Positions 1 through 7,629 of a DNA stretch of 24,005 bases are shown one piece after another. The notes beneath the pieces were generated by a model that searched no databases, was not told the origin of the DNA, and worked only from the letters and a program-made list of their open reading frames with translations. Source of the stretch: CADEED01 sp046733635 (lineage in GTDB: Bacteria; Pseudomonadota; Gammaproteobacteria; Steroidobacterales; Steroidobacteraceae); the NCBI GenBank assembly GCA_046733635.1, contig JBKPPO010000053.1:1-24005 (forward strand), in the 5' to 3' direction. Each line of letters opens with the position of its first letter. Within the stretch, counting starts at the first letter, position 1. Both the position numbers and the translations under genes were made by a program.

Positions 1-1
1 C

Positions 2-1333
2 CGCGTGGCCGTGGTTTGCGGCGCGGGCAATAACGGCGGCGACGGCTATGTGCTCGCTCGGCTGGCGCGCGAAGCCGGTCTGGAAGCGCACGTCCTGGCG
101 GCCGCGGCGGCCGGCAAACTCACGGGTGATGCCCGCCGTGCGCATGCCGAGTGGTTGGCGTCCGGGGGATCGGCGGCGCCATTCTCGGGCGATGCGCTGG
201 ACGCCGAAGTCATCGTCGACGGGTTGTTGGGCACCGGCCTCACCGGCGCGCCGCGCGAGGAGACGGTCGCCATGATTCGCGCCATCAACGAGGCTGCGCG
301 CCCGGTGCTGGCGCTCGACATCCCATCGGGGCTCGATGCGGACGATGGCGCCGTCCGCGGCGCGGCGGTGAAGGCGGATGTGACGGTGAGTTTCGTCGCG
401 CTCAAATCCGGACTCTTTCTCGGCGCCGGCCCCGATCATGCGGGCGAGGTGCTGCTCGAAGACCTTGGCGTCGTCGCGCCGGAATCGCCGGAGTTCCTCC
501 CGCTGCTCGAGCGCATCGATCCCGCGGAATTGCGTTCTTCGCTGCCGGCGCGCGCGCGGGATTCACACAAAGGCTCGCATGGCCGGGTGTTGCTGATCGG
601 TGGCGGCGCCGGCATGCCTGGCGCGCTGCGACTTGCCGGCGAAGCTGCCTTGCGTTGTGGCGCCGGTCTCGTGACGGTGGCCGGTCGTCCGGACAACCTC
701 GTCGCCGTGACGGCCACGAGGCCGGAGCTCATCTATCTACCGGCGGGCGAGGGCGTGGATCTCGGCGAGGCGCTGCGGGGCGCTGATGTCATCGCCATCG
801 GCCCGGGGCTGGGCCGCGCTCCCTGGGCGCGGGACCTGTGGTCGCAGGTATTGCATCGCCAGGATCACCCTGTCGTCGTCGACGCGGATGCGCTCAACCT
901 CCTGGCGGAGGAGCCGCGGAAGCTCCCGGCCTCGTGGATCCTCACACCGCACCCGGGCGAGGCGGGCCGGTTGCTCCGAACCGATACGGCCGCCGTGCAG
1001 GCGGACCGCATCGGCGCGGCGCGGGAACTCCACTCGCGTTACGGCGCCGTGGTGATCCTCAAGGGGGCCGGCACACTGGTCGCGAGCGGCGGCGACCTGG
1101 CGACACTGCACCTTTGCGAGCGGGGCAATCCCGGCATGGCCACGGCTGGCATGGGGGACGTGCTCACCGGTGTCGTCGCGGCGCTGCGCGCGCAGATCGA
1201 CGACAGTGCGCGCGCGGCGCGCATCGGCGTGCTCGTGCATGCGCAGGCCGGCGACGCCGCCGCGAAGCCCGGGCAACGCGGACTCGTCGCCAGCGACGTG
1301 ATCGCGGAACTGCGATCCCAGGTCAATCCATGA
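2..1333 (+). CDS. nnr: Bifunctional NAD(P)H-hydrate epimerase / dehydratase (5'-truncated)
   Basis: Repairs damaged NAD(P)HX in the cytosol. The N-terminal YjeF_N domain epimerises the R/S hydrates and the C-terminal ribokinase-like domain dehydrates S-NAD(P)HX using ADP (E. coli Nnr type). The reading frame is open to the window edge. The GTG at position 5 lies inside the YjeF_N fold, so the true start, probably 50-60 codons upstream, is missing. Counting from that GTG, the nucleotide-binding GNNGGDG motif is at 8-14 and DIPSGLDADDG near 100. The dehydratase half starts around 190 (HGRVLLIGGGAGMPGA), with TPHPGEAG near 315 and NPGMATAGMGDVLTG at about 375-389, where D385 is the likely catalytic base. 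The stop overlaps the tsaE start (ATGA). First gene of the visible superoperon, as in E. coli yjeF-tsaE-amiB. Confidence 0.95.
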   Translation, partial: RVAVVCGAGNNGGDGYVLARLAREAGLEAHVLAAAAAGKLTGDARRAHAEWLASGGSAAPFSGDALDAEVIVDGLLGTGLTGAPREETVAMIRAINEAARPVLALDIPSGLDADDGAVRGAAVKADVTVSFVALKSGLFLGAGPDHAGEVLLEDLGVVAPESPEFLPLLERIDPAELRSSLPARARDSHKGSHGRVLLIGGGAGMPGALRLAGEAALRCGAGLVTVAGRPDNLVAVTATRPELIYLPAGEGVDLGEALRGADVIAIGPGLGRAPWARDLWSQVLHRQDHPVVVDADALNLLAEEPRKLPASWILTPHPGEAGRLLRTDTAAVQADRIGAARELHSRYGAVVILKGAGTLVASGGDLATLHLCERGNPGMATAGMGDVLTGVVAALRAQIDDSARAARIGVLVHAQAGDAAAKPGQRGLVASDVIAELRSQVNP

Positions 1334-1773
1334 ACGTCTGGGTCACGCAGGACGGCGAAGCCACCGAAGCCTTGGGCGCGAAGCTGCTGGGTCAGCCGCC
1401 CGCGCCGGGAGCTCCCTGCCGTGTGGTGACGCTGAGCGGCGATCTGGGCGCGGGCAAATCCACGTTCGCGCGCGGCGTGTTGCGCGCCCTCGGCGCGCGG
1501 GGGCACATCAAGAGCCCCAGCTACACCTTGCTCGAGCTCTACGAACTGCCGGCGCTGACCGTGGTCCATCTGGATCTGTACCGTCTGCAGGATCCGGATG
1601 AGCTCGAGAACCTGGGTCTTCCGGACTACCACCGTCCCGGGTTTCTCTGGCTCGTCGAGTGGCCGGAAAAGGCTGGCGGCCGCTTGCCCGCCGCCGATCT
1701 GGGTTTCGTGTTCACGATCGCGGATGCAGGTCATCGCATCGAGAGGATTGAATTCCTTGCGACGACTAAGTAA
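1330..1773 (+). CDS. tsaE: tRNA threonylcarbamoyladenosine biosynthesis ATPase TsaE
   Basis: Small P-loop ATPase that works with TsaB and TsaD to make the t6A37 modification of ANN-decoding tRNAs. The product is 147 residues, normal for the family. The Walker A loop GDLGAGKST is at about 37-45, followed by the family motifs SPSYTLLE, HLDLYRL and, near the C terminus, EWPEKA. The ATG overlaps the nnr stop by four bases, and AGG lies seven bases upstream, so translation is probably coupled to nnr. A 29-base gap containing a short direct repeat separates it from amiB. Assignment is secure from motifs and synteny. Confidence 0.96.
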   Translation: MNVWVTQDGEATEALGAKLLGQPPAPGAPCRVVTLSGDLGAGKSTFARGVLRALGARGHIKSPSYTLLELYELPALTVVHLDLYRLQDPDELENLGLPDYHRPGFLWLVEWPEKAGGRLPAADLGFVFTIADAGHRIERIEFLATTK

Positions 1774-1780
1774 ATTCCGC

Positions 1781-1800
1781 CGCAGAACTGGCGCAGAACT
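1781..1800 (+). repeat. 9-bp direct repeat between tsaE and amiB
   Basis: CGCAGAACT occurs at 1781-1789 and again at 1792-1800, an 11-base period, ending two bases before the chosen amiB ATG. There is no recognisable Shine-Dalgarno sequence in this gap. The repeat could be a small protein-binding site or chance. Confidence 0.5.
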
Positions 1801-1802
1801 CG

Positions 1803-3062
1803 ATGATGGGAAAGGATTTTTACGGCCCCTTGAACACTCGTCACCTCATCCTCGCGATGTTGCTGGCCCTGGGCCTCAGCGGGAATCTGCTCGCCGCTGA
1901 GATTCGTGCGGTGCGCCTCGCCGCCACCGAACAAGGCACGCGGGTCGTGCTCGATCTCTCCGCTCCGGTCAAACACAAGGCGTTCTTGTTAGACGCGCCG
2001 GGCCGCGTCGTGCTCGACGTGCCGCGGTCTTCGCTCAAATCCGCGCTCAATCTCTCGGCGCCCGAAGGTGTGGTCACTGCCGCCCGCTCCGGCACGCTGC
2101 CTAACAAGGGCGTGCGCCTGGTGTTCGAGGTGCAGGGCAGGGTCACGTTCGATGTGTCGAGTGCCGGGCCTTCCGGCGATGCGGGTCATCGCCTCATCCT
2201 CGACATCGTGTCGCCCGCGGCGGTGGTGGCGGCCGCGAAGCCCGCGGTCGCTCCGGCGCCACCCGCAGAGCCCGTGGCGATCCGACCTGCGCATGCGCCG
2301 GGCGAAAGTGGCCGCGACATCATCGTCGCCATCGATGCGGGCCACGGAGGCGTGGATCCCGGCGCCTCCGGCAAACGCGGCACGCGCGAGAAAGACATCG
2401 TGCTCTCGGTGGCCAAGCTGCTGGCCGCGCGCATCAACCAGGAGCCCGGGATGAAGGCCGTGCTCACGCGCGACGGTGACTACTTCATCACGCTGCAGGA
2501 ACGCACGCGCCGTGCACGCAAGGCGAAGGCCGATCTGCTCGTGTCGATCCACGCGGACGCCATCGCCAATCCCGACGTCTCGGGTTCTTCGGTGTACGTG
2601 TTGTCACAGCGCGGCGCGTCGTCCGAGGCCGCGCGCTGGCTGGCCGAGCGCGAAAACGCGGCCGATCTCAAGGGTGGCGTCTCGCTGCAGGACAAGGACG
2701 CGATCCTCGCCAACGTGCTGCTCGATCTCTCGCAGGCCGCGACGATCTCCACGAGCATGGTGGCCGCGGAACGTGTGCTGCGGGCCCTCGACAAGACGGG
2801 GGAAGTGCGCAAGCCGCGCGTGCAGCAGGCCGGTTTCATCGTGCTCATGTCGCCCGACATCCCTTCGATGCTGGTGGAGACGGCGTTCATCTCCAACCGC
2901 GAAGACGAGCGCAAGCTGCTGCAGCCGGCGCATCGCGCGAAATTGGCCAACGCGATCTTCGCGGGCATCGAGCAGTACTTCGAAGGCAATGCCCCCGAGG
3001 GCACCCGCCTGGCGGCGAATCGCCGCGCGGCGGGCGGTTCGCAGGTCGAGCTGCGCAAATAG
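1803..3062 (+). CDS. amiB: N-acetylmuramoyl-L-alanine amidase (AMIN + Amidase_3)
   Basis: Periplasmic zinc amidase that cleaves the peptide stem from muramic acid and helps split the septum during division. The 419-residue product has a hydrophobic Sec-type signal segment (about 14-31, ending near LLAA). An AMIN domain follows at about 33-137, which in the family targets the septum or peptidoglycan, then an Ala/Pro-rich linker and an Amidase_3 domain from about 172. Likely zinc ligands are H181 (DAGHGG), E196 (TREKD) and H250 (SIHAD); E359 (VETAF) is the probable catalytic Glu. There is no twin-Arg motif and no C-terminal LysM. The amiB symbol rests on its place between tsaE and mutL; amiC would fit the domains equally well. 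The start is uncertain because no clear ribosome site precedes the ATG at 1803; an internal ATG at 1857 would shorten the signal peptide. Confidence 0.92.
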   Translation: MMGKDFYGPLNTRHLILAMLLALGLSGNLLAAEIRAVRLAATEQGTRVVLDLSAPVKHKAFLLDAPGRVVLDVPRSSLKSALNLSAPEGVVTAARSGTLPNKGVRLVFEVQGRVTFDVSSAGPSGDAGHRLILDIVSPAAVVAAAKPAVAPAPPAEPVAIRPAHAPGESGRDIIVAIDAGHGGVDPGASGKRGTREKDIVLSVAKLLAARINQEPGMKAVLTRDGDYFITLQERTRRARKAKADLLVSIHADAIANPDVSGSSVYVLSQRGASSEAARWLAERENAADLKGGVSLQDKDAILANVLLDLSQAATISTSMVAAERVLRALDKTGEVRKPRVQQAGFIVLMSPDIPSMLVETAFISNREDERKLLQPAHRAKLANAIFAGIEQYFEGNAPEGTRLAANRRAAGGSQVELRK

Positions 3063-3073
3063 CCGCAGGTATC

Positions 3074-3166
3074 GGGGTCAGACCCCATTTCCAGCAAGAG
3101 GGGCCAGAGCCGGTGTCGGTGAGGCCTCGGCTCTGGCCCCTTTTCCAGGAAATGGGGTCTGACCCC
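3074..3166. repeat. 93-bp imperfect palindrome (REP/RAYT-like element)
   Basis: Two 39-base arms (3074-3112 and 3128-3166) are inverted copies with three mismatches, all in a seven-base internal patch, around a 15-base loop. Each arm is bounded by GGGGTCAGACCCC, itself a 13-base palindrome, and by GGGGCCAGAGCCG on the loop side. The loop ends in GAGGCCTC, another small palindrome. It fills most of the amiB-mutL intergenic space. The structure resembles dispersed palindromic elements mobilised by REP-associated tyrosine transposases; no transposase is present here. In RNA it would fold into a very stable hairpin, but no U-run follows, so it is not a typical terminator. Confidence 0.85.
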
Positions 3167-3203
3167 AACGCGCTGTAGACTTCGCGACCTCAAGCAGGTC
3201 GCC

Positions 3204-4967
3204 ATGCCCATTCGCGTTCTCGACAATCACCTCATAGACCAGATCGCCGCCGGCGAGGTCATCGAAAGGCCTGCCTCCATCGTCAAGGAGCTGGTGGAGA
3301 ACAGCCTCGACGCGGGCGCGCAAAGCGTGGAGGTGGACATCGAGGCGGGCGGCGTACGCCTCACGCGCGTGCGCGACGACGGGCAGGGCATCCCGGTCGA
3401 CGAGCTGCCGCTGGCGCTCTCGCGTCACGCCACGAGCAAGATCACTTGCGCCGACGATCTCGGCGCCATCACCACGCTCGGATTCCGCGGCGAAGCGCTG
3501 CCTTCGATCGCGTCCGTCTCGCGATTCGAGATCACGTCGCGACATCTGGACGCGGAGCGCGCGGCCAGCATCGTCGTGGACGCGGGCACGTTGAGCGACA
3601 TCCGGCCGGCCGCGCATCCCACGGGCACCACCATCGAAGTGCGCGATCTCTTCTTCAATCTGCCGGCGCGCCGGAAATTCCTGCGCAGCGAAGTCACGGA
3701 GCAGGGTCACATCGTGCGCCTGCTCGAGCGCCTGGCGTTGTCGCGCCACGACGTGGCATTCCGATTGCGGTCTGGCTCGCGGACGCTGCTCGACGCGCCC
3801 GCGGGCTCGGGCGAGCACGACACCACGCGTCTCGGCCGCATCGTGGGGCGCGAGTTCGTCGACCGCTGTCTCGATGTCGATCATTCCGCCGGACCGGTGC
3901 GTCTGCACGGGTGGATAGGGATTCCGGCGGCGGCGCGCGCCACCTCCGATCAGCAATTCTGGTTCGTGAACGGCCGCGCGGTGCGCGACCGCCTGCTCAT
4001 GAATGCCGTGCGCCTCGGGTACCGCGACGTGTTGTACGGCGGGCGTCAGCCTGCGTACGTACTGCACCTCGACATCGATCCGGCGCTCGTGGACGTGAAC
4101 GCGCATCCGCAGAAACTCGAAGTGCGCTTCCGCGACAGCCGCCAGATCCACGATTTCGTTTTCCGCGCCGTCGAGCGCAAGTTGTCGGGCACGAAACCCG
4201 GCGTGAGCACGGTGACGCCGGTGCAGGCCAACGACGTGCACTACGTGCGCTCGCTGCCGTTGTCGCAGCCGGCCATGAATTTCGCCGAGCCTGCGCCCGG
4301 TGCCTGGGGCGTGGCCGAGATGCTGCGCGGCGTGAGCCGGGACGAACGGCCGCACGCGGAGGAGCCGGCCGACATCGCGGCTCCCACGTCTCAGCCGCTG
4401 GGTGTGGCGCTGGCGCAGGTGCACGGCCTCTACATCCTCGCGCAGAACGACCAGGGCCTGGTGCTCGTCGACATGCACGCCGCGCATGAACGCGTGTTGT
4501 ACGAGAAACTCAAGGCCGAAGCGGGAAGGGTGGCGACACAACTCCTGCTCGCGCCCGTCACGGTGGAGCTCAAGGTCCACGAACTCGATGCGCTGCTCGA
4601 ACAGCAGCGGCAGTGGAGCGAGGCGGGATTCGAACTCGAGCGGCTTTCGCCCACCTCACTGGTGGTGCGGTCCGTGCCCGCGATGTTGCCGCGCGAGGAC
4701 ATCGGCGCGCTGATCCACGACGTGATCGCCGACGTGGCCGGCGAGGGCGCCGCGCATCATCTCGATGGCGCCACGGATCGCCTGCTGGGAACGATCGCCT
4801 GCCGTTCCGCGATCCATGCACATCGGCGCCTCACGCTTCCCGAGATGAATGCGTTGCTCCGCCAGATGGAGCAGACGCCGCGCGCGGATCAATGCAATCA
4901 CGGTCGCCCGACGTGGACCCAGGTGAGCCTGCAGGAACTCGACCGGATGTTCCTGCGCGGACGGTGA
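3204..4967 (+). CDS. mutL: DNA mismatch repair protein MutL
   Basis: ATP-driven matchmaker that links MutS mismatch recognition to strand removal. The 587-residue product has the GHKL ATPase motifs: catalytic E29 in KELVENSLDAGA, DDGQGI at 58-63 and GFRGEAL at 93-99, with FFNLPARRKF later. After a linker, the C-terminal dimerisation domain carries DMHAAHERVLYE (423-434), ACR (532-534) and CNHGRP (564-569). The first is a Q-to-M variant of the DQHAx2Ex4E metal-binding motif of nicking MutL proteins, which E. coli MutL lacks. The ATG is preceded by AGG with modest spacing. Its stop overlaps the miaA start (TGATG). Confidence 0.97.
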   Translation: MPIRVLDNHLIDQIAAGEVIERPASIVKELVENSLDAGAQSVEVDIEAGGVRLTRVRDDGQGIPVDELPLALSRHATSKITCADDLGAITTLGFRGEALPSIASVSRFEITSRHLDAERAASIVVDAGTLSDIRPAAHPTGTTIEVRDLFFNLPARRKFLRSEVTEQGHIVRLLERLALSRHDVAFRLRSGSRTLLDAPAGSGEHDTTRLGRIVGREFVDRCLDVDHSAGPVRLHGWIGIPAAARATSDQQFWFVNGRAVRDRLLMNAVRLGYRDVLYGGRQPAYVLHLDIDPALVDVNAHPQKLEVRFRDSRQIHDFVFRAVERKLSGTKPGVSTVTPVQANDVHYVRSLPLSQPAMNFAEPAPGAWGVAEMLRGVSRDERPHAEEPADIAAPTSQPLGVALAQVHGLYILAQNDQGLVLVDMHAAHERVLYEKLKAEAGRVATQLLLAPVTVELKVHELDALLEQQRQWSEAGFELERLSPTSLVVRSVPAMLPREDIGALIHDVIADVAGEGAAHHLDGATDRLLGTIACRSAIHAHRRLTLPEMNALLRQMEQTPRADQCNHGRPTWTQVSLQELDRMFLRGR

Positions 4968-5914
4968 TGAAGCCCATCGCCGTGCTCACGGGCCCCACGG
5001 GCACCGGCAAGAGCGACTTCGCGCTGCGGCTCGCGCGCGAATTCCCGCTGGAACTAGTTAGTGTGGATTCGGCGCAGGTATACCGCGGGATGGACATCGG
5101 CAGCGCGAAGCCCGACGCGGCCACGCGCGCGGCGGTGCCGCACCACCTGCTGGACCTCGTCGAGCCGAACGAAAGTTATTCCGCCGGTCGGTTCGTGCGC
5201 GATGCGGCGCTCGCCATCGAGGACATCGAATCCCGGGGCAAGGTCCCGCTGCTCGTGGGCGGCACCATGTTGTACCTGCGGGCGCTCATCGGCGGCATCG
5301 CGGAGCTTCCCGGGAGCCATGAAGGGATACGCGCGGCACTCGATGCGGAAGCGGAACGGCGGGGCTGGCCCGCACTGCATGAGCGACTGACTCAGGTGGA
5401 TCCCGTGGCCGCGGCGCGCATCCACCCCAACGACGCGCAACGCATCCAGCGCGCGCTCGAAGTCCATGAACTGACCGGCGAGCCGATCTCGACGCTTCAG
5501 GCCCGCACCGAGTCGCCGTTGCGGCGCGAGTTCCGTGTGGCCGCGCTGATCCCTTCCGACCGGGCCAGGCTCCACGAATCGCTGGCCTCGCGGTTCGAGC
5601 AGATGATGACTGCAGGATTCCTGGACGAGATGCGTCAACTCTTTGCCCGCCCGGATCTCACGGCCAACCACCCGTCGATCAGGGCGGTCGGATACCGCCA
5701 GCTCTGGGAGCATCTGGAGGGGAGTTGTTCGCTCGAGGAGGCGGTGGACCGCGCCGTCGCCGCGACTCGGCAGCTCGCCAAACGGCAGATGACCTGGCTG
5801 CGTTCGATGTCGGGTGTCCATGTGTTCGATCCCCATGATGCGCAAAGCTTTGTAGGCGTCCGAGACACTCTGGGAGATACGCTTCTGCCTCCTTTGGGTG
5901 CGTTGCCGGCCTGA
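4967..5914 (+). CDS. miaA: tRNA dimethylallyltransferase MiaA
   Basis: Transfers a dimethylallyl group to N6 of A37 in tRNAs reading codons that start with U, the first step towards ms2i6A. The 315-residue product has the P-loop GPTGTGKS at 9-16, then DSAQVYRGMDIGSAKP, and the DDR-like substrate region HPNDAQRIQRALEV. AVGYRQLW and RQLAKRQMTWLR near the C terminus are typical of the family. The ATG shares its A with the mutL stop codon (TGATG), so translation is probably coupled. The miaA-hfq pairing is the common gammaproteobacterial arrangement, and the hfq promoter appears to lie in the last bases of this gene. Confidence 0.97.
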   Translation: MKPIAVLTGPTGTGKSDFALRLAREFPLELVSVDSAQVYRGMDIGSAKPDAATRAAVPHHLLDLVEPNESYSAGRFVRDAALAIEDIESRGKVPLLVGGTMLYLRALIGGIAELPGSHEGIRAALDAEAERRGWPALHERLTQVDPVAAARIHPNDAQRIQRALEVHELTGEPISTLQARTESPLRREFRVAALIPSDRARLHESLASRFEQMMTAGFLDEMRQLFARPDLTANHPSIRAVGYRQLWEHLEGSCSLEEAVDRAVAATRQLAKRQMTWLRSMSGVHVFDPHDAQSFVGVRDTLGDTLLPPLGALPA

Positions 5915-5930
5915 GGACGCGTGGTAGACT
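5903..5930 (+). promoter_or_regulatory. Candidate sigma-70 promoter for hfq
   Basis: TTGCCG (5903-5908), a 16-base spacer and TAGACT (5925-5930) lie at the miaA-hfq junction, about 39 bases before the hfq ATG. E. coli hfq also has promoters inside miaA. Recognised by eye only, without scoring. Confidence 0.4.
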
Positions 5931-5968
5931 CGCGGCCGTTCGCTGCTTGAAAAAATAAGGAGAACGTC

Positions 5969-6223
5969 ATGGCCAAGGGCCAGTCACTGCAGGACCCGTT
6001 TCTGAACCAATTGCGCAAGGAACGTATCCCGGTGTCGATCTATCTGGTGAATGGAATCAAACTGCAAGGCCAGATCGATTCGTTTGATCAGTTCGTCGTG
6101 CTACTCAAGAACAGCGTGTCGCAGATGGTTTACAAACACGCGATTTCGACGGTTGTCCCGGCGCGCAACGTGCGCATCACCAACGAAGACGGAACGACGA
6201 TCGAGGCGGTCGCCGGCGAGTGA
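5969..6223 (+). CDS. hfq: RNA chaperone Hfq
   Basis: Hexameric Sm-like protein that binds small RNAs and mRNAs and promotes their pairing and turnover. The 84-residue product keeps the key binding residues: Q8, F42, K56 and H57 on the proximal face (QMVYKHAIS is the Sm2 motif), Y25 on the distal face, and a basic rim R16-K17-E18-R19 in which the second Arg of E. coli is Lys. The acidic C-terminal tail is shorter than in E. coli (102 residues). AAGGAG at 5957-5962 sits six bases before the ATG, the strongest ribosome site in the left half of the window, which fits high expression. Confidence 0.98.
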   Translation: MAKGQSLQDPFLNQLRKERIPVSIYLVNGIKLQGQIDSFDQFVVLLKNSVSQMVYKHAISTVVPARNVRITNEDGTTIEAVAGE

Positions 6224-6268
6224 TCCCGGTCCGCGTCTGGTCGTTCGAAGTCTTCCAAAGAGTTTCAG

Positions 6269-7615
6269 TTGTTCGAGCGACCACGCACGGGTGAGCGTGC
6301 CGTACTCGTGCGCCTTGGCATCGGCGCACCGGCCGATCCCGAAGACATCCAGGAATTCGAGCAGCTCGCGCGGTCCGCGGGCGCCATTCCCGTAGGCAGC
6401 ATCAGCGGTCGGCGCGATCGTCCCGATCCGCGCTTCTTCGTGGGCAGCGGCAAGGCGGAGGAGATCAAGACCGCCGCCGCCGAGGCCAACGCGGATCTGG
6501 TCCTGGTCGATCACCGCCTCTCGCCGAGCCAGGAGCGCAATCTCGAGAAGCTCGTCGAGCGCCGCGTGCTGGATCGCGCCGGCCTCATTCTCGACATCTT
6601 CGCGCAGCGCGCGCGCAGCCACGAAGGCAAGCTCGAGGTCGAACTCGCACAGCTCAAGCATCTGTCCACGCGACTGGTGCGAGGCTGGAGCCATCTCGAA
6701 CGCCAGCGCGGTGGCGGCATCGGCAATCGCGGTCCCGGCGAAACCCAGCTCGAAACCGATCGCCGGCTCATCGGCAAACGCGTGAAGACGCTCACCGAAC
6801 GTCTCGAGAAGATCAAGCTGCAGCGCGAGACGGGCCGGCAGCAACGTGCGGAGATTCCCGTGCCTTCGCTGGCGCTCGTGGGTTACACGAACGCGGGCAA
6901 GTCCACGCTGTTCCGTTCCCTCACGGGCGCGGATGCCTACGTCGCCGACCAGCTCTTCGCCACGCTGGATCCGACGGTGCGCAAGATCATGCTGCCGGGT
7001 AACACGCAGGTGGTCGTGGCCGATACCGTGGGATTCATCCGCGAGCTGCCGCACGATCTCGTGGCGGCGTTCCAGTCGACGCTCACCGAGGCGCGCGAAG
7101 CCACGCTGCTGCTGCACGTGGTCGACGTCAGCGATCCCCGGCGCGCGGAGCACATCGATGAGGTCAACCGCGTGCTGACCGAGATCGGCGCGACGGACCT
7201 GCCGCAGTTGCTGGTATTCAACAAGATCGATCGCATCGAAACTCCGCCGCGCATCGAGCGGGACGAGTCCGGCAAGATCAGCCACGTGTGGTTGTCAGCG
7301 GCCCGGCAGCAGGGGCTCGACCTGCTGCGCGAAGCGGTCGCGGAGCGTCTGGCCCTCTCGGCACGCCGGGTGACCCTGAAGGTGGCCGTATCGGCGGGAG
7401 AGGTGCGGGCGAGGCTGTATTCCGCCGGCCTGGTGGCTGCCGAAAGGATCACCGAAGAGGGCGCGTTCGAAATAGATACTGAACTCTCCGAGGCGGAGCT
7501 TCTCAAATGGGCTGGCGAGCCCGGCGTCGAGGTTTTGGCGCTCGACGGGAGCTCAACTTGTACGGCCGCGGGGCGCTACCTACAATCCACGCCCGCCCTG
7601 CGCGCGGGTAAATGA
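6269..7615 (+). CDS. hflX: GTPase HflX (ribosome-splitting)
   Basis: Translation-associated GTPase; in E. coli it splits stalled 70S ribosomes under heat stress. The 448-residue product has the N-terminal HflX domain (RPDPRFFVGSGKAEEI), a helical linker with GGGIGNRGPGETQLETDRR, and a G domain with G1 GYTNAGKST at 205-213, G3 DTVGF and G4 NKID at 318-321. The start is TTG, encoding MFERPRTGERAVLV, which matches the usual N terminus; no ATG or GTG fits better. AAAGAG lies eight or so bases upstream. The gap after hfq is 45 bases. The end of the gene carries a candidate promoter for hflK. Confidence 0.96.
   Translation: MFERPRTGERAVLVRLGIGAPADPEDIQEFEQLARSAGAIPVGSISGRRDRPDPRFFVGSGKAEEIKTAAAEANADLVLVDHRLSPSQERNLEKLVERRVLDRAGLILDIFAQRARSHEGKLEVELAQLKHLSTRLVRGWSHLERQRGGGIGNRGPGETQLETDRRLIGKRVKTLTERLEKIKLQRETGRQQRAEIPVPSLALVGYTNAGKSTLFRSLTGADAYVADQLFATLDPTVRKIMLPGNTQVVVADTVGFIRELPHDLVAAFQSTLTEAREATLLLHVVDVSDPRRAEHIDEVNRVLTEIGATDLPQLLVFNKIDRIETPPRIERDESGKISHVWLSAARQQGLDLLREAVAERLALSARRVTLKVAVSAGEVRARLYSAGLVAAERITEEGAFEIDTELSEAELLKWAGEPGVEVLALDGSSTCTAAGRYLQSTPALRAGK
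7558..7586 (+). promoter_or_regulatory. Candidate sigma-70 promoter for hflKC
   Basis: TTGTAC (7558-7563), exactly 17 bases, then TACAAT (7581-7586), inside the last codons of hflX and 43 bases before the hflK ATG. The -10 matches consensus at five of six positions and the spacer is optimal. It would let hflKC be transcribed apart from hflX. Confidence 0.42.
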
Positions 7616-7629
7616 AGCCTTGAGAGACT

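Noticed and set aside
5..7. GTG at position 5 as the nnr start
   Set aside because: It lies in the middle of the YjeF_N fold, just before the GNNGGDG motif; upstream sequence is missing.
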